A stretch of 13,966 bases of DNA from Alistipes sp. CAG:831 (GTDB taxonomy: Bacteria; Bacteroidota; Bacteroidia; Bacteroidales; UBA932). A program made the position numbers and the translations under genes. The DNA lies in assembly GCA_000432775.1 (NCBI GenBank), contig HF990400.1, positions 5,134-19,099 on the forward strand, read 5' to 3'. Under the pieces are notes generated by a model. The model did not search any database. It was not told the DNA's origin and worked only from the letters and a program-made list of their open reading frames with translations. Numbering within the stretch: the first letter of the stretch is position 1; every line of letters begins with the position of its first letter. Shown here piece by piece: positions 6,259-13,692 of this stretch.

Positions 6259-9200
6259 TTAGTTATTTTCAAGTCTTCCGTGACAATTCTTGTATTTCTT
6301 GCCCGAACCGCAGGGGCAGGGGTCGTTGCGGCCCACCTTCTTCTCGACATGGACAGGGGCATTGCTCTTGGGCTGCCCTCCGTTGGTGACCATATCGGTC
6401 CTGGATGTATGCATACGGCTCATATCAGTGCGGCGGCGCTCACTCTCGCGGACGTCCTGAGGGGCATTCTCCCTGACGGGTATGGCCGCACGCAGAAGGA
6501 AGGTCACCACCTCGCGGCTGATGCGCTCGATGACACTCTTGAAAAGGTTGAAGCTCTCGAACTTATAGATGAGCAGAGGATCCTTCTGCTCGTAAGTGGC
6601 GTTCTGCACGGACTGCTTCAGGTCGTCCATGTCCCTCAGATGCTCTTTCCATGCGTCATCTATCATAATGAGAGTGATTGTTTTGCTGACTGCACGGATG
6701 AGCTCGCGGCCCTGCGTCTCGTAAGCCTTCTTGAGGTTGACTATCACGCGCATGACCTTGGTTCCGTCTCCTACGGGCACTGCCACGTTCTCAAACTGCT
6801 GGCCCTGACGCTCGTAGATGGCCTTGATTATCGGCCAGGCCTGGGTGACCATGGTGTCGCTGCGGCGCTGGTACTCCTCCCGGATCTGGGAGTTGAGGGA
6901 TTCTGCTATCTTGTCGCGGGAAGCGTCTTTGTAGAACTGGGCGTCGAAGGCAGGATCGATCGACAGGGTCTTCATGACCTCAAGCTTGAAGTCCTCGTAG
7001 TCCATATCCTCGGACTTGTCGGCCAGCACCTCGCAGCAGTCTCCTATCATGTTCATGACGTCCACATCGATACGCTCTCCGTAGAGGGCATTGCGGCGCT
7101 TGTTGTATATCACCTCCCTCTGGGAGTTCATCACGTCGTCGTATTCGAGAAGGCGCTTACGGATACCGAAGTTGTTCTCCTCCACCTTGCGCTGGGCTCT
7201 CTCAATCGAGCTGGAGAGCATGGGATGCTGCAGGGGCTCACCTTCCTTGAGGCCCATCTTGTCGACCAGGGCGGACATGCGCTCGCCTCCGAAGAGACGG
7301 AGCAGGTTGTCCTCCAGCGAGACGTAGAATACCGACGAACCGGGGTCGCCCTGACGTCCGGCACGGCCTCGCAGCTGACGGTCCACGCGGCGGCTGTCGT
7401 GGCGCTCCGTTCCGATGATGGCCAGACCGCCCGCATCCTTGACGCCGGGCCCGAGCTTGATGTCGGTACCACGGCCGGCCATGTTGGTGGCAATGGTTAC
7501 TGTACTGGCCTCTCCGGCATGGGCTACGATCTCTGCCTCACGGGCATGCTGCTTGGCGTTGAGGACATTGTGCTTGATGCCGCGCATACGGAGCATCTTG
7601 CTCAGCAGCTCCGATATCTCGACGGAGGTAGTACCCACGAGCACCGGACGTCCGGCCTGCGTGAGCTCCACGATACGCGCGATGACGGCGTTGTATTTCT
7701 CCTTCTTGGTCTTGTAGATGATATCGTCCTCATCCTTACGGATAACAGGGCGGTTGGTAGGGATGACCACCACGTCCAGCTTGTAGATAGACCAGAACTC
7801 ACCGGCCTCGGTCTCTGCGGTACCGGTCATGCCGGCCAGCTTGTGGTACATCCTGAAATAGTTCTGCAGGGTAATGGTGGCGAAGGTCTGGGTCGCGGCC
7901 TCTACCTTCACGTTCTCCTTGGCCTCGATGGCCTGGTGGAGACCGTCGGAATAGCGGCGTCCCTCGAGGATACGGCCGGTCTGCTCGTCGACGATCTTGA
8001 TCTTGTTGTCCATGACCACATACTCCACGTCACGCTCGAACATGGCGTAGGCCTTGAGCAGCTGGGTAACGGTATGGACGCGCTCGGACTTGAGGGCGTA
8101 GTCGGCAAGGAGGGCCGCTTTCCTGGCCTGCTTCTCCTCCGGAGTGATATTCTCCTTCTCCAGCTCGGCTATCTCGTTGCCTATGTCGGGGAGGATGAAG
8201 AACTTGTCATCGGAGACACTGGCAGCGATGAGGTCGTTGCCCTTGTCGGTCATCTCGACTGTCTTGGTCTGCTCCTCGATGACGAAGTAGAGATCGTCGG
8301 TGATCAGGTGCATCTGCTTGTTGTTGTCCTGCATATAGAAGTTCTCCGTCTTCTGCAGGAGCTGCTTCATGCCGGGCTCGGAGAGGAACTTGATCAGGGG
8401 GTTGTACTTGGGCAGTCCCTTATGGGCCCGCAGCAGGAGCTTGGCTCCCTCGGTCTCCTTGCCCTCGGCTATCAGTTTCCGGGCTTCGGTAAGGAGCTTG
8501 GTCACCAACTGTTTCTGAGCGTTGTAGAGGCGCTCCACATAGGGCTTGTACTCAGCGAACTGCTGGTCGTCTCCCTTGGGTACGGGACCTGATATGATAA
8601 GAGGTGTACGGGCGTCGTCTATCAGTACGGAGTCCACCTCGTCGACTATGGCGTAGTGGTGCTTGCGCTGCACCAGGTCGTTGCGGTCGATGGCCATGTT
8701 GTCACGCAGGTAGTCGAAACCGAACTCGTTGTTGGTGCCGAAAGTGATGTCGGCGCGGTAGGCGGCGCGGCGTGCGGCCGAGTTGGGCTGGTGCTTGTCG
8801 ATGCAGTCTACTCTCAGACCATGGAACTGATAGAGAGGGCCCATCCACTCGGAGTCTCGCTTGGACAGGTAGTCGTTGACGGTGACTACATGGACTCCCT
8901 TGCCGGCCAGGGCGTTCAGGAAGACGGGGAGGGTCGCCACGAGGGTCTTTCCCTCACCTGTGGCCATCTCCGATATCTTACCCTGATGCAGGACAATACC
9001 ACCGATGAGCTGTACGTCGTAATGGACCATGTCCCAGGTAATCGGGTTGCCGCCGGCCAGCCATGTATGGTTCCAGTAGGCCTTGTCCCCCTCGATCCGG
9101 ACGTAGTCGTGCTTGGCACTGAACTCTCGGTCCATATCGGTGGCGGTCACTTCTATGACCTCCTTCTCCTTGAAACGGCGGGCTGTGGACTTCATCACCG

Positions 9201-9543
9201 CGAAAGCGTCGGGCAGCACCTCGTTGAGAACTTCCTCTATCTCCTCGTCGATTTTCTTTGTCAGCTTGTCCACCTCTGTAGCCAGCGCCTCCTTTCTCTC
9301 GACTGGAATCGTGACGTCCTCCAGCTGCTCGCGAAGCGATTTTTTACGCTCTTCGTCTGCAGCTATCTTATTGTGTATTACTCCTTTTATTCTTTCTGTC
9401 TCGGCTCTGAGACCATCGTCCGAAAGTTTGTCTATCCTTTCATAGGCGGCCAGCACCTTATCCAGTACAGGCCGGATCTGCTTCATGTCCCTCTCGGCTT
9501 TCGAACCGAAAATTTTCTTCAAAAAACCATTAATTGATACCAT
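6259..9543 (-). CDS. secA: Preprotein translocase ATPase SecA, extended Bacteroidetes form
   Basis: The ATPase motor that drives secretory proteins through SecYEG. The 1094 residues compare with about 900 in E. coli. Walker A is MATGEGKT (193-200), and the DEAD-type Walker B is DEVDS (301-305). ARTPLIISGP (311-320) follows as in all SecA proteins. The helicase C-domain carries TNMAGRGTDIKLGPGV and RQLRGRAGRQGDPGSS. The C-terminus is a complete zinc-binding SEC-C motif (C1076, C1078, C1087, H1088), which in E. coli binds SecB and ribosomes. The extra length includes a charged insert at about residues 62-108 and another after the DEAD box (about 325-400), both of a kind I associate with Bacteroidetes. 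The start matches the family N-terminus (MVSINGFLKKIFGSKAERD). It has its own promoter and heads a likely secA-lpd-bactofilin operon. Confidence 0.98.
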   Translation of the reverse strand: MVSINGFLKKIFGSKAERDMKQIRPVLDKVLAAYERIDKLSDDGLRAETERIKGVIHNKIAADEERKKSLREQLEDVTIPVERKEALATEVDKLTKKIDEEIEEVLNEVLPDAFAVMKSTARRFKEKEVIEVTATDMDREFSAKHDYVRIEGDKAYWNHTWLAGGNPITWDMVHYDVQLIGGIVLHQGKISEMATGEGKTLVATLPVFLNALAGKGVHVVTVNDYLSKRDSEWMGPLYQFHGLRVDCIDKHQPNSAARRAAYRADITFGTNNEFGFDYLRDNMAIDRNDLVQRKHHYAIVDEVDSVLIDDARTPLIISGPVPKGDDQQFAEYKPYVERLYNAQKQLVTKLLTEARKLIAEGKETEGAKLLLRAHKGLPKYNPLIKFLSEPGMKQLLQKTENFYMQDNNKQMHLITDDLYFVIEEQTKTVEMTDKGNDLIAASVSDDKFFILPDIGNEIAELEKENITPEEKQARKAALLADYALKSERVHTVTQLLKAYAMFERDVEYVVMDNKIKIVDEQTGRILEGRRYSDGLHQAIEAKENVKVEAATQTFATITLQNYFRMYHKLAGMTGTAETEAGEFWSIYKLDVVVIPTNRPVIRKDEDDIIYKTKKEKYNAVIARIVELTQAGRPVLVGTTSVEISELLSKMLRMRGIKHNVLNAKQHAREAEIVAHAGEASTVTIATNMAGRGTDIKLGPGVKDAGGLAIIGTERHDSRRVDRQLRGRAGRQGDPGSSVFYVSLEDNLLRLFGGERMSALVDKMGLKEGEPLQHPMLSSSIERAQRKVEENNFGIRKRLLEYDDVMNSQREVIYNKRRNALYGERIDVDVMNMIGDCCEVLADKSEDMDYEDFKLEVMKTLSIDPAFDAQFYKDASRDKIAESLNSQIREEYQRRSDTMVTQAWPIIKAIYERQGQQFENVAVPVGDGTKVMRVIVNLKKAYETQGRELIRAVSKTITLIMIDDAWKEHLRDMDDLKQSVQNATYEQKDPLLIYKFESFNLFKSVIERISREVVTFLLRAAIPVRENAPQDVRESERRRTDMSRMHTSRTDMVTNGGQPKSNAPVHVEKKVGRNDPCPCGSGKKYKNCHGRLENN

Positions 9544-9568
9544 CTAAAAATATATTTTGTACAACTTA

Positions 9569-9601
9569 CAAAGATATGGAATATTCAGAATATTTCGCAA
9601 A
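9569..9601 (-). promoter_or_regulatory. Bacteroidetes-type promoter of secA
   Basis: On the minus strand TATCTTTG (9569-9576) fits TAnnTTTG, and TTTG (9598-9601) lies 21 nt upstream as -33. Transcription would start near 9562, about 20 nt before the secA ATG. The spacer holds two copies of GAATATT on the plus strand (9579-9585 and 9588-9594), spaced 9 bp. Confidence 0.65.
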
Positions 9602-9657
9602 ATTTATCACGACTTAGGACAATATCCGGAACATATAAGCAACACAGCCGACAAATG

Positions 9658-10767
9658 CTACAGACCGAAGAGATAGAAGAGGCTGCCGATAAGGATGGCG
9701 AAGAGGGCGTTGACTACTTTCGCGACGAGGAAGCTGCGGGTACTTGAGGCCAGCAGAGGAAGCGAAGTGTGGCCGTCCTGCGACATGGAGCTGGTCAGCA
9801 GAACGGAAAACGGAACATACCCTCCGGCAAAAAGGGTGATGAACACCATGTGGGGCCCCGACTCGGGTATCATGCCCACCAGGGCCGCCAGGACAAGCAG
9901 ATAGTACGTATTGTCCCTGAGCCAGTCGCCTACGTCCACATAATGCATTCCGACCGTGATTACAGCCAGAGCACCGGCAGTCCATAGAAAAGTCTTGAGA
10001 GCATGCTTGCGGATGACATGATGCCAGAGATGCTCCTTGACGAAATGCTCGGAGGATGCGGCCACCTGCAGGGCCACGAAGAGGCTTAGAATCGCAAACA
10101 GTACATTCATCCACCTCTCACTGAGAAAATTGAATGACAATGCATGAGCAGCGTCCTCCGTTGCAGCCACCGCTGCGGCCTCTTCCCCCACATGCTCGTG
10201 CTCCAGGATACCGGTGAACACCGCTACGGCAAAAATCAGGATAGCGGCTATCAGCACCAGCCTCTCCCAACCCGCCGACCGCATTCCACGGTAAGACGAA
10301 AGACGGAATATCCGGGGAAACTCTCCCTTATTGGCCTCATGAAGCTCAAATCCGGGATCGCAGCTCACCCGTATCGGATGCTTCCGGAAGATAAGGTCAG
10401 TCAGGAGTCCGCAGCAGACAGCCAGGACGAACAGCACGGCAAACAGAATCAGGGCCTGACGCGGAATCATCGCCAGCATCACGAAAGACTCGTCTCCGGA
10501 TGACGAGATCATCGCCGCCACGAGGGCACCCATGCTGATGATACCGTGAGAGTACAGCGACACAGCTGCGAATCCGCCTATGCAACCAGGAATGAGACCA
10601 AGAAGCGAACCGGCCATCACCTGACGCAAAGGAGAGCCCTGCAGCCGGCCGAACCAGCGTCCGGCCGAGGCCACATTGACATACTCTATCATGATCATCA
10701 TAACCATCACCAGGGAGGTTATGAGCCATGAGTTGAGAAGGACGTCCTTGAGAATATGCCAGAGCAT
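9658..10767 (-). CDS. Putative 10-TM heavy-metal exporter (manganese/arsenic efflux-like permease family)
   Basis: A 369-residue polytopic membrane protein. Hydrophobic segments lie at about 12-30, 50-72, 76-98, 104-126, 168-188, 218-236, 258-275, 288-310, 314-330 and 346-369. A His/Glu-rich loop sits near 189-194 (EHEHVGEE). The sequence resembles the putative 10TM heavy-metal exporter family (ArsP_2 type, sometimes annotated as manganese transporter). Two conserved blocks resemble each other: GLIPGCIGGF...SLYSHG...SSSGDESF (57-95), and GMIPESGPHM...LFAGGYVPFSV...SMSQDGHTS (298-335). The acidic and His residues in these blocks are plausible cation ligands. Its ATG comes 3 nt after the meaB stop, so translation is probably coupled. 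Metal specificity is not decidable from sequence. It could instead carry another divalent cation or an organic substrate. Confidence 0.75.
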   Translation of the reverse strand: MLWHILKDVLLNSWLITSLVMVMMIMIEYVNVASAGRWFGRLQGSPLRQVMAGSLLGLIPGCIGGFAAVSLYSHGIISMGALVAAMISSSGDESFVMLAMIPRQALILFAVLFVLAVCCGLLTDLIFRKHPIRVSCDPGFELHEANKGEFPRIFRLSSYRGMRSAGWERLVLIAAILIFAVAVFTGILEHEHVGEEAAAVAATEDAAHALSFNFLSERWMNVLFAILSLFVALQVAASSEHFVKEHLWHHVIRKHALKTFLWTAGALAVITVGMHYVDVGDWLRDNTYYLLVLAALVGMIPESGPHMVFITLFAGGYVPFSVLLTSSMSQDGHTSLPLLASSTRSFLVAKVVNALFAILIGSLFYLFGL

Positions 10768-10770
10768 CTG

Positions 10771-11892
10771 TTACTTGCGGTAGAGTTTTAGCAGCTCGCC
10801 GGCAGCCGAGAAAGAGTCGATCTTGCCCTCGAGCACGGCCTTCTCGTAGTCGTGCAGGGCAGCGGCAACGGACGGATCCTCGTAGAACATATCGCGCAGG
10901 GAGTTGTTGATGGTCTCGTACATCCAGTAGCGGTCCTGTTCCAGACGCCTCTTCCAATAGTAGCCGTTCCCCTTTACCAGCTTGAAATATTTCTCCATCA
11001 TGGCCCAGATTTCCTCCAGTCCGGTCTTCTCGACGGAGGAGGCAGTCAGGGCGGTGGGAGTCCAGCCCGACTCGGTGGGAGGGAACAGGTGCAGGGCATT
11101 GGAATAAAGGGCACGGGCCATGTTGGCCTTGTCGATGTTGTTGCCGTCCGCCTTGTTCACTGTAATCAGGTCGGACATCTCCATAACACCACGCTTGATG
11201 CCCTGGAGGTCGTCTCCAGCCCCGGAAATGAGAATCAGCAGGAAGAAATCGCTCATCGAGTGGACGGCTGTCTCCGACTGGCCGACGCCCACGGTCTCGA
11301 TGAAGACTACGTCGTAGCCGGCGGCCTCACACAGCAGAATCGTCTCGCGGGTCTTTCGGGCAACACCTCCGAGGGAACCGGCGGAAGGACTGGGACGGAT
11401 GAAGGCCATGGGATTGTTGCAGAGGGTCTCCATGCGGGTCTTGTCGCCGAGGATACTGCCCTTGGTCTTCTCACTGCTGGGGTCAATGGCCAGGACGGCG
11501 AGACGGTGGCCCTTGGCCGTGACCAGATTGCCGAAAGCCTCTATGAAAGTACTCTTACCAGCTCCGGGCACTCCCGTAATGCCGATACGCATCGACTCCT
11601 TGCGCTTGGAGTGCTCCAGACAGCGGACTATCAGCTCGTGCGCCATGTCACGGTGCTCGGGCAGAGAACTTTCCACGAGAGTGATGGCCTGACTGAGGAT
11701 TATGGTATTGCCCTCGAGGATACCTTTCATATAGTCATCCACCGTCATGGCGGCACGCCTGCGGTGAATTATGTTGTTCAGATATGGATTCACGATAGGC
11801 GGCTGCTCTATCCCGTCGTTCATCACCAGCGCCGAGTCATCGTGATGATACTCGTCGAAGAAGTCTCCTTGTCTGTCTGATTTATTGCTCAT
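10771..11892 (-). CDS. meaB: MeaB-type G3E GTPase, methylmalonyl-CoA mutase chaperone
   Basis: MeaB loads and protects the adenosylcobalamin cofactor of methylmalonyl-CoA mutase, an enzyme Bacteroidetes use in propionate formation. The 373 residues carry the P-loop GVPGAGKST (107-115), the DPSS segment (137-140) and the ETVGVGQSE signature (199-207). The guanine-specificity motif is NKAD (246-249). An N-terminal helical extension (about 1-60) and a C-terminal helical dimerisation arm (about 300-373) are present, so the protein is intact. The start at 11890-11892 gives a rather acidic N-terminus (FFDEYHHDDS). M24 is a possible alternative, but the gap to the upstream DUF1573 gene (9 nt) favours the longer form. 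No methylmalonyl-CoA mutase gene is in the window. The metal-exporter-like gene follows after 3 nt, an arrangement I cannot explain from MeaB's known role. Confidence 0.93.
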   Translation of the reverse strand: MSNKSDRQGDFFDEYHHDDSALVMNDGIEQPPIVNPYLNNIIHRRRAAMTVDDYMKGILEGNTIILSQAITLVESSLPEHRDMAHELIVRCLEHSKRKESMRIGITGVPGAGKSTFIEAFGNLVTAKGHRLAVLAIDPSSEKTKGSILGDKTRMETLCNNPMAFIRPSPSAGSLGGVARKTRETILLCEAAGYDVVFIETVGVGQSETAVHSMSDFFLLILISGAGDDLQGIKRGVMEMSDLITVNKADGNNIDKANMARALYSNALHLFPPTESGWTPTALTASSVEKTGLEEIWAMMEKYFKLVKGNGYYWKRRLEQDRYWMYETINNSLRDMFYEDPSVAAALHDYEKAVLEGKIDSFSAAGELLKLYRK

Positions 11893-11901
11893 GATAAGTC
11901 T

Positions 11902-13005
11902 CTATTTTACGGTATAAATAATAAACAGGTTGATAATTGGCCGGGTGGGCGAATTGGTAATCAGCGTAAGGATATTGATAACTTCCCCGCTCTGTCCTTC
12001 CGTATTGACACTTACCCTGACAGTTCCCCTCTCCCCGAAGGGCACCGGGGACGGAAGATCCACACTCACACCGCCCTCGCTTGAATCCGCCTTGTATATC
12101 TCGAATGCGTCCTGACCTATATTCTTTACATGGAATTCCCCTTCCAGGACACTCCCGGCTTCCACTACGCCGAGTTCCAGCGACGAGGACTCGAACTGAG
12201 GCAGGGCCCCTGCCCTCTTCTGCGCCTCCGTCAGGGACGTGAAGTTCTCCTTTATCAGAGCCTCAACGGTCAGGGCTGCCGGATATTTCTTCCCGTCAGC
12301 AACGACAGAGAATGTAAACGGCGTCTTTCCCCATTTTTCCCCGTCGGTATTACGGGTGTCCACCATGCAGTTGATACGGACCTTGGACTTTGCAGGGACA
12401 GTCGTACCTGCCATGGACACTGTCAGACCGGGAGTCATGTCGGCGAAACTGACCTCAACGGACCGTCCGGAAGTATTGGCCATCTCGACCTCAATACTGC
12501 GGGCAAGCCCCTGCTCTACCTGTCCCATGGATACCGACGCCTCCCGGAAACCGAGCGGACCGCTGGATACAGGGAAAAGCTCCGCGAGACTCTTCTGCTT
12601 CTCATGGACTATACCTCGGACCTTGAGCACTATCGGCTTGCTAAGGCCTGACACATACACAGTAACGGACTTGCTGAAGGGATAGGGGCCCTGGTCGTTG
12701 GAGAACACGACATGTATCTGCCCCGTCTCCCCGGGCCTTATCGGAGCCTCAGTCCACGTAGGCTCCGTACACCCGCAGGAAGTAATGACGCGGTGTATCA
12801 CCACAGGCGCCCCACTTATATTCTTCATCGTGAATGTACAGGACTGGGGACCGTCAGACATCATGATATCCCCGAAGTCATGGACTATCTTGTCGAATGA
12901 CACTGTCTGCTCGAATACGTTCTGGGCACCGGCACTCACGGCTCCGGCAAAATGGAGGCAAAGCAGAACTAAAGCACTGCAAATCAATCGGTTCATATCA
13001 CGCAT
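11902..13005 (-). CDS. Exported DUF1573 protein with Ig-like/ASH-type domains
   Basis: A 367-residue secreted or periplasmic protein of unknown function. A signal peptide is clear: basic N-terminus (MRDMNR), hydrophobic core at about 7-20 (LICSALVLLCLHFA), then small residues AVSAGA before QNVFEQ. There is no lipobox. The DUF1573 domain (about 35-135) shows the family pattern: HDFGDI, FTMKNISGAPVVI, then SCGC (76-79) and the RPGETGQIHVVF strand. A central domain (about 150-250) and a C-terminal domain (about 275-367, LELGVVEAGSVLEGEFHVKNIG) look like further beta-sandwiches of the same fold, the last lacking SCGC. I chose ATG 13003-13005. An ATG at 12996 is equally possible. The longer frame from 13032 is excluded because it begins inside the -7 box. 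It heads the DUF1573-meaB-exporter unit, with meaB 9 nt downstream. Confidence 0.85.
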   Translation of the reverse strand: MRDMNRLICSALVLLCLHFAGAVSAGAQNVFEQTVSFDKIVHDFGDIMMSDGPQSCTFTMKNISGAPVVIHRVITSCGCTEPTWTEAPIRPGETGQIHVVFSNDQGPYPFSKSVTVYVSGLSKPIVLKVRGIVHEKQKSLAELFPVSSGPLGFREASVSMGQVEQGLARSIEVEMANTSGRSVEVSFADMTPGLTVSMAGTTVPAKSKVRINCMVDTRNTDGEKWGKTPFTFSVVADGKKYPAALTVEALIKENFTSLTEAQKRAGALPQFESSSLELGVVEAGSVLEGEFHVKNIGQDAFEIYKADSSEGGVSVDLPSPVPFGERGTVRVSVNTEGQSGEVINILTLITNSPTRPIINLFIIYTVK

Positions 13006-13029
13006 GGTTACAATCTTGCATTTATCTCG

Positions 13030-13060
13030 CAAAGATAGTTTTTTATTCGGATATTAAGGA
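13030..13060 (-). promoter_or_regulatory. Bacteroidetes-type promoter of the DUF1573-meaB-exporter unit
   Basis: On the minus strand TATCTTTG (13030-13037) fits TAnnTTTG and is identical to the secA -7 box. No clear TTTG is found at -33 (the expected area, 13057-13060, reads TCCT), so only the -7 element is solid. Transcription would begin near 13023. Confidence 0.5.
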
Positions 13061-13076
13061 AATTTTACTATATTTG
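13046..13076 (+). promoter_or_regulatory. Bacteroidetes-type promoter of the ferredoxin gene
   Basis: TATATTTG (13069-13076) fits TAnnTTTG. TTCG (13046-13049), one mismatch from TTTG, lies 19 nt upstream. Transcription from about 13083 leaves an A/T-rich leader of roughly 23 nt before ATG 13106, without a Shine-Dalgarno. Confidence 0.6.
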
Positions 13077-13105
13077 CGGAACTTTTAATAACAACATTAC
13101 TTTTT

Positions 13106-13276
13106 ATGGCACACAAAATTGATCCTGATGCATGTGTAGCATGCGGCTCCTGCATTGACGAATGCCCTGTTGGAGCTATCTCCGCCGGAGATGTTTACTC
13201 GATTGATCCTGATACATGCGCCGACTGCGGTACATGCGTTGACGCTTGTCCTAACGGAGCCATCTCACCGGCATAA
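13106..13276 (+). CDS. 2[4Fe-4S] bacterial-type ferredoxin
   Basis: A 56-residue soluble electron carrier, the usual length for clostridial-type ferredoxins. It has two CxxCxxCxxxCP motifs: C10, C13, C16, C20 and C38, C41, C44, C48. In this family each cluster is held by three cysteines of one motif and the last cysteine of the other. The two halves are near duplicates offset by 28 residues (IDPDACVACGSCIDECP against IDPDTCADCGTCVDACP). Likely partners are pyruvate:ferredoxin oxidoreductase, hydrogenase or Rnf, none of them in the window. The gene is monocistronic, with its own promoter and terminator. Neither product length nor cysteine pattern shows any defect. Confidence 0.96.
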   Translation: MAHKIDPDACVACGSCIDECPVGAISAGDVYSIDPDTCADCGTCVDACPNGAISPA

Positions 13277-13299
13277 CTTATTAAACAAGAATAAAAAGG

Positions 13300-13328
13300 A
13301 AAGGGGGTCCTATCGGGCTCCCTTTTTT
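13300..13328 (+). terminator. Intrinsic terminator of the ferredoxin gene
   Basis: An 11-bp stem pairs AAAGGGGGTCC (13300-13310) with GGGCTCCCTTT (13315-13325), including two G-U pairs. The loop is TATC, and the six-T run at 13323-13328 follows. It lies 23 nt after the ferredoxin stop. Confidence 0.9.
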
Positions 13329-13429
13329 ATTTCTTGGCTATCAGCAAAAATTTTTACGTGTAGCCATTAAAGACTATACTGTGAATAAAAAGTCTATATC
13401 GAGAAGTATAGGTTCATATTCGTTCAACG

Positions 13430-13596
13430 AAATTTTGTCGGGCAGGATGTACTTCTGCTAACCACCTTGTTCTCAAACACATGTATTTCAGCATTCTTGC
13501 CGTAAGCGACTTCAAACGGCTCACAGCATCACATTGAAAAGCAAACATCCTACACCCCAGCGACTTAACATATTTGTTTCCTCCCCGACAAAATTT
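13430..13596. repeat. 167-bp unit with 18-bp inverted terminal repeats (MITE-like)
   Basis: AAATTTTGTCGGGCAGGA (13430-13447) matches the reverse complement of TCCTCCCCGACAAAATTT (13579-13596) at 17 of 18 positions, enclosing 131 bp. GTTCA occurs close outside both ends (13422-13426 and 13598-13602), offset by 3 and 1 nt, so a target duplication is possible but not clean. Inside, AGCGACTT occurs twice (13505-13512 and 13559-13566), and AGGATGT/ACATCCT forms a further inverted pair. There is no transposase frame. Confidence 0.5.
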
Positions 13597-13656
13597 AGTT
13601 CATCTATTCGGATCAATGATTCATCTAGGACACATCTGAACCGCAAGGCAGCCCAG

Positions 13657-13692
13657 AAGGTGCCGACAAAAGTGACGTTTCTTCGGCACCTT
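13657..13692. repeat. Perfect 10-bp inverted repeat (hairpin)
   Basis: AAGGTGCCGA (13657-13666) pairs exactly with TCGGCACCTT (13683-13692) across a 16-nt loop that can add an AAA/TTT pair. No T-run follows on either strand, so it is not a typical terminator. Confidence 0.7.

Noticed and set aside
6246..6362. Extension of lpd into the end of secA
   Set aside because: The 39 extra codons read the SecA zinc-motif DNA in another frame and precede the conserved FAD-binding start.
13006..13032. Longer start of the DUF1573 protein
   Set aside because: That ATG lies within the TATCTTTG -7 box, upstream of the expected transcription start.
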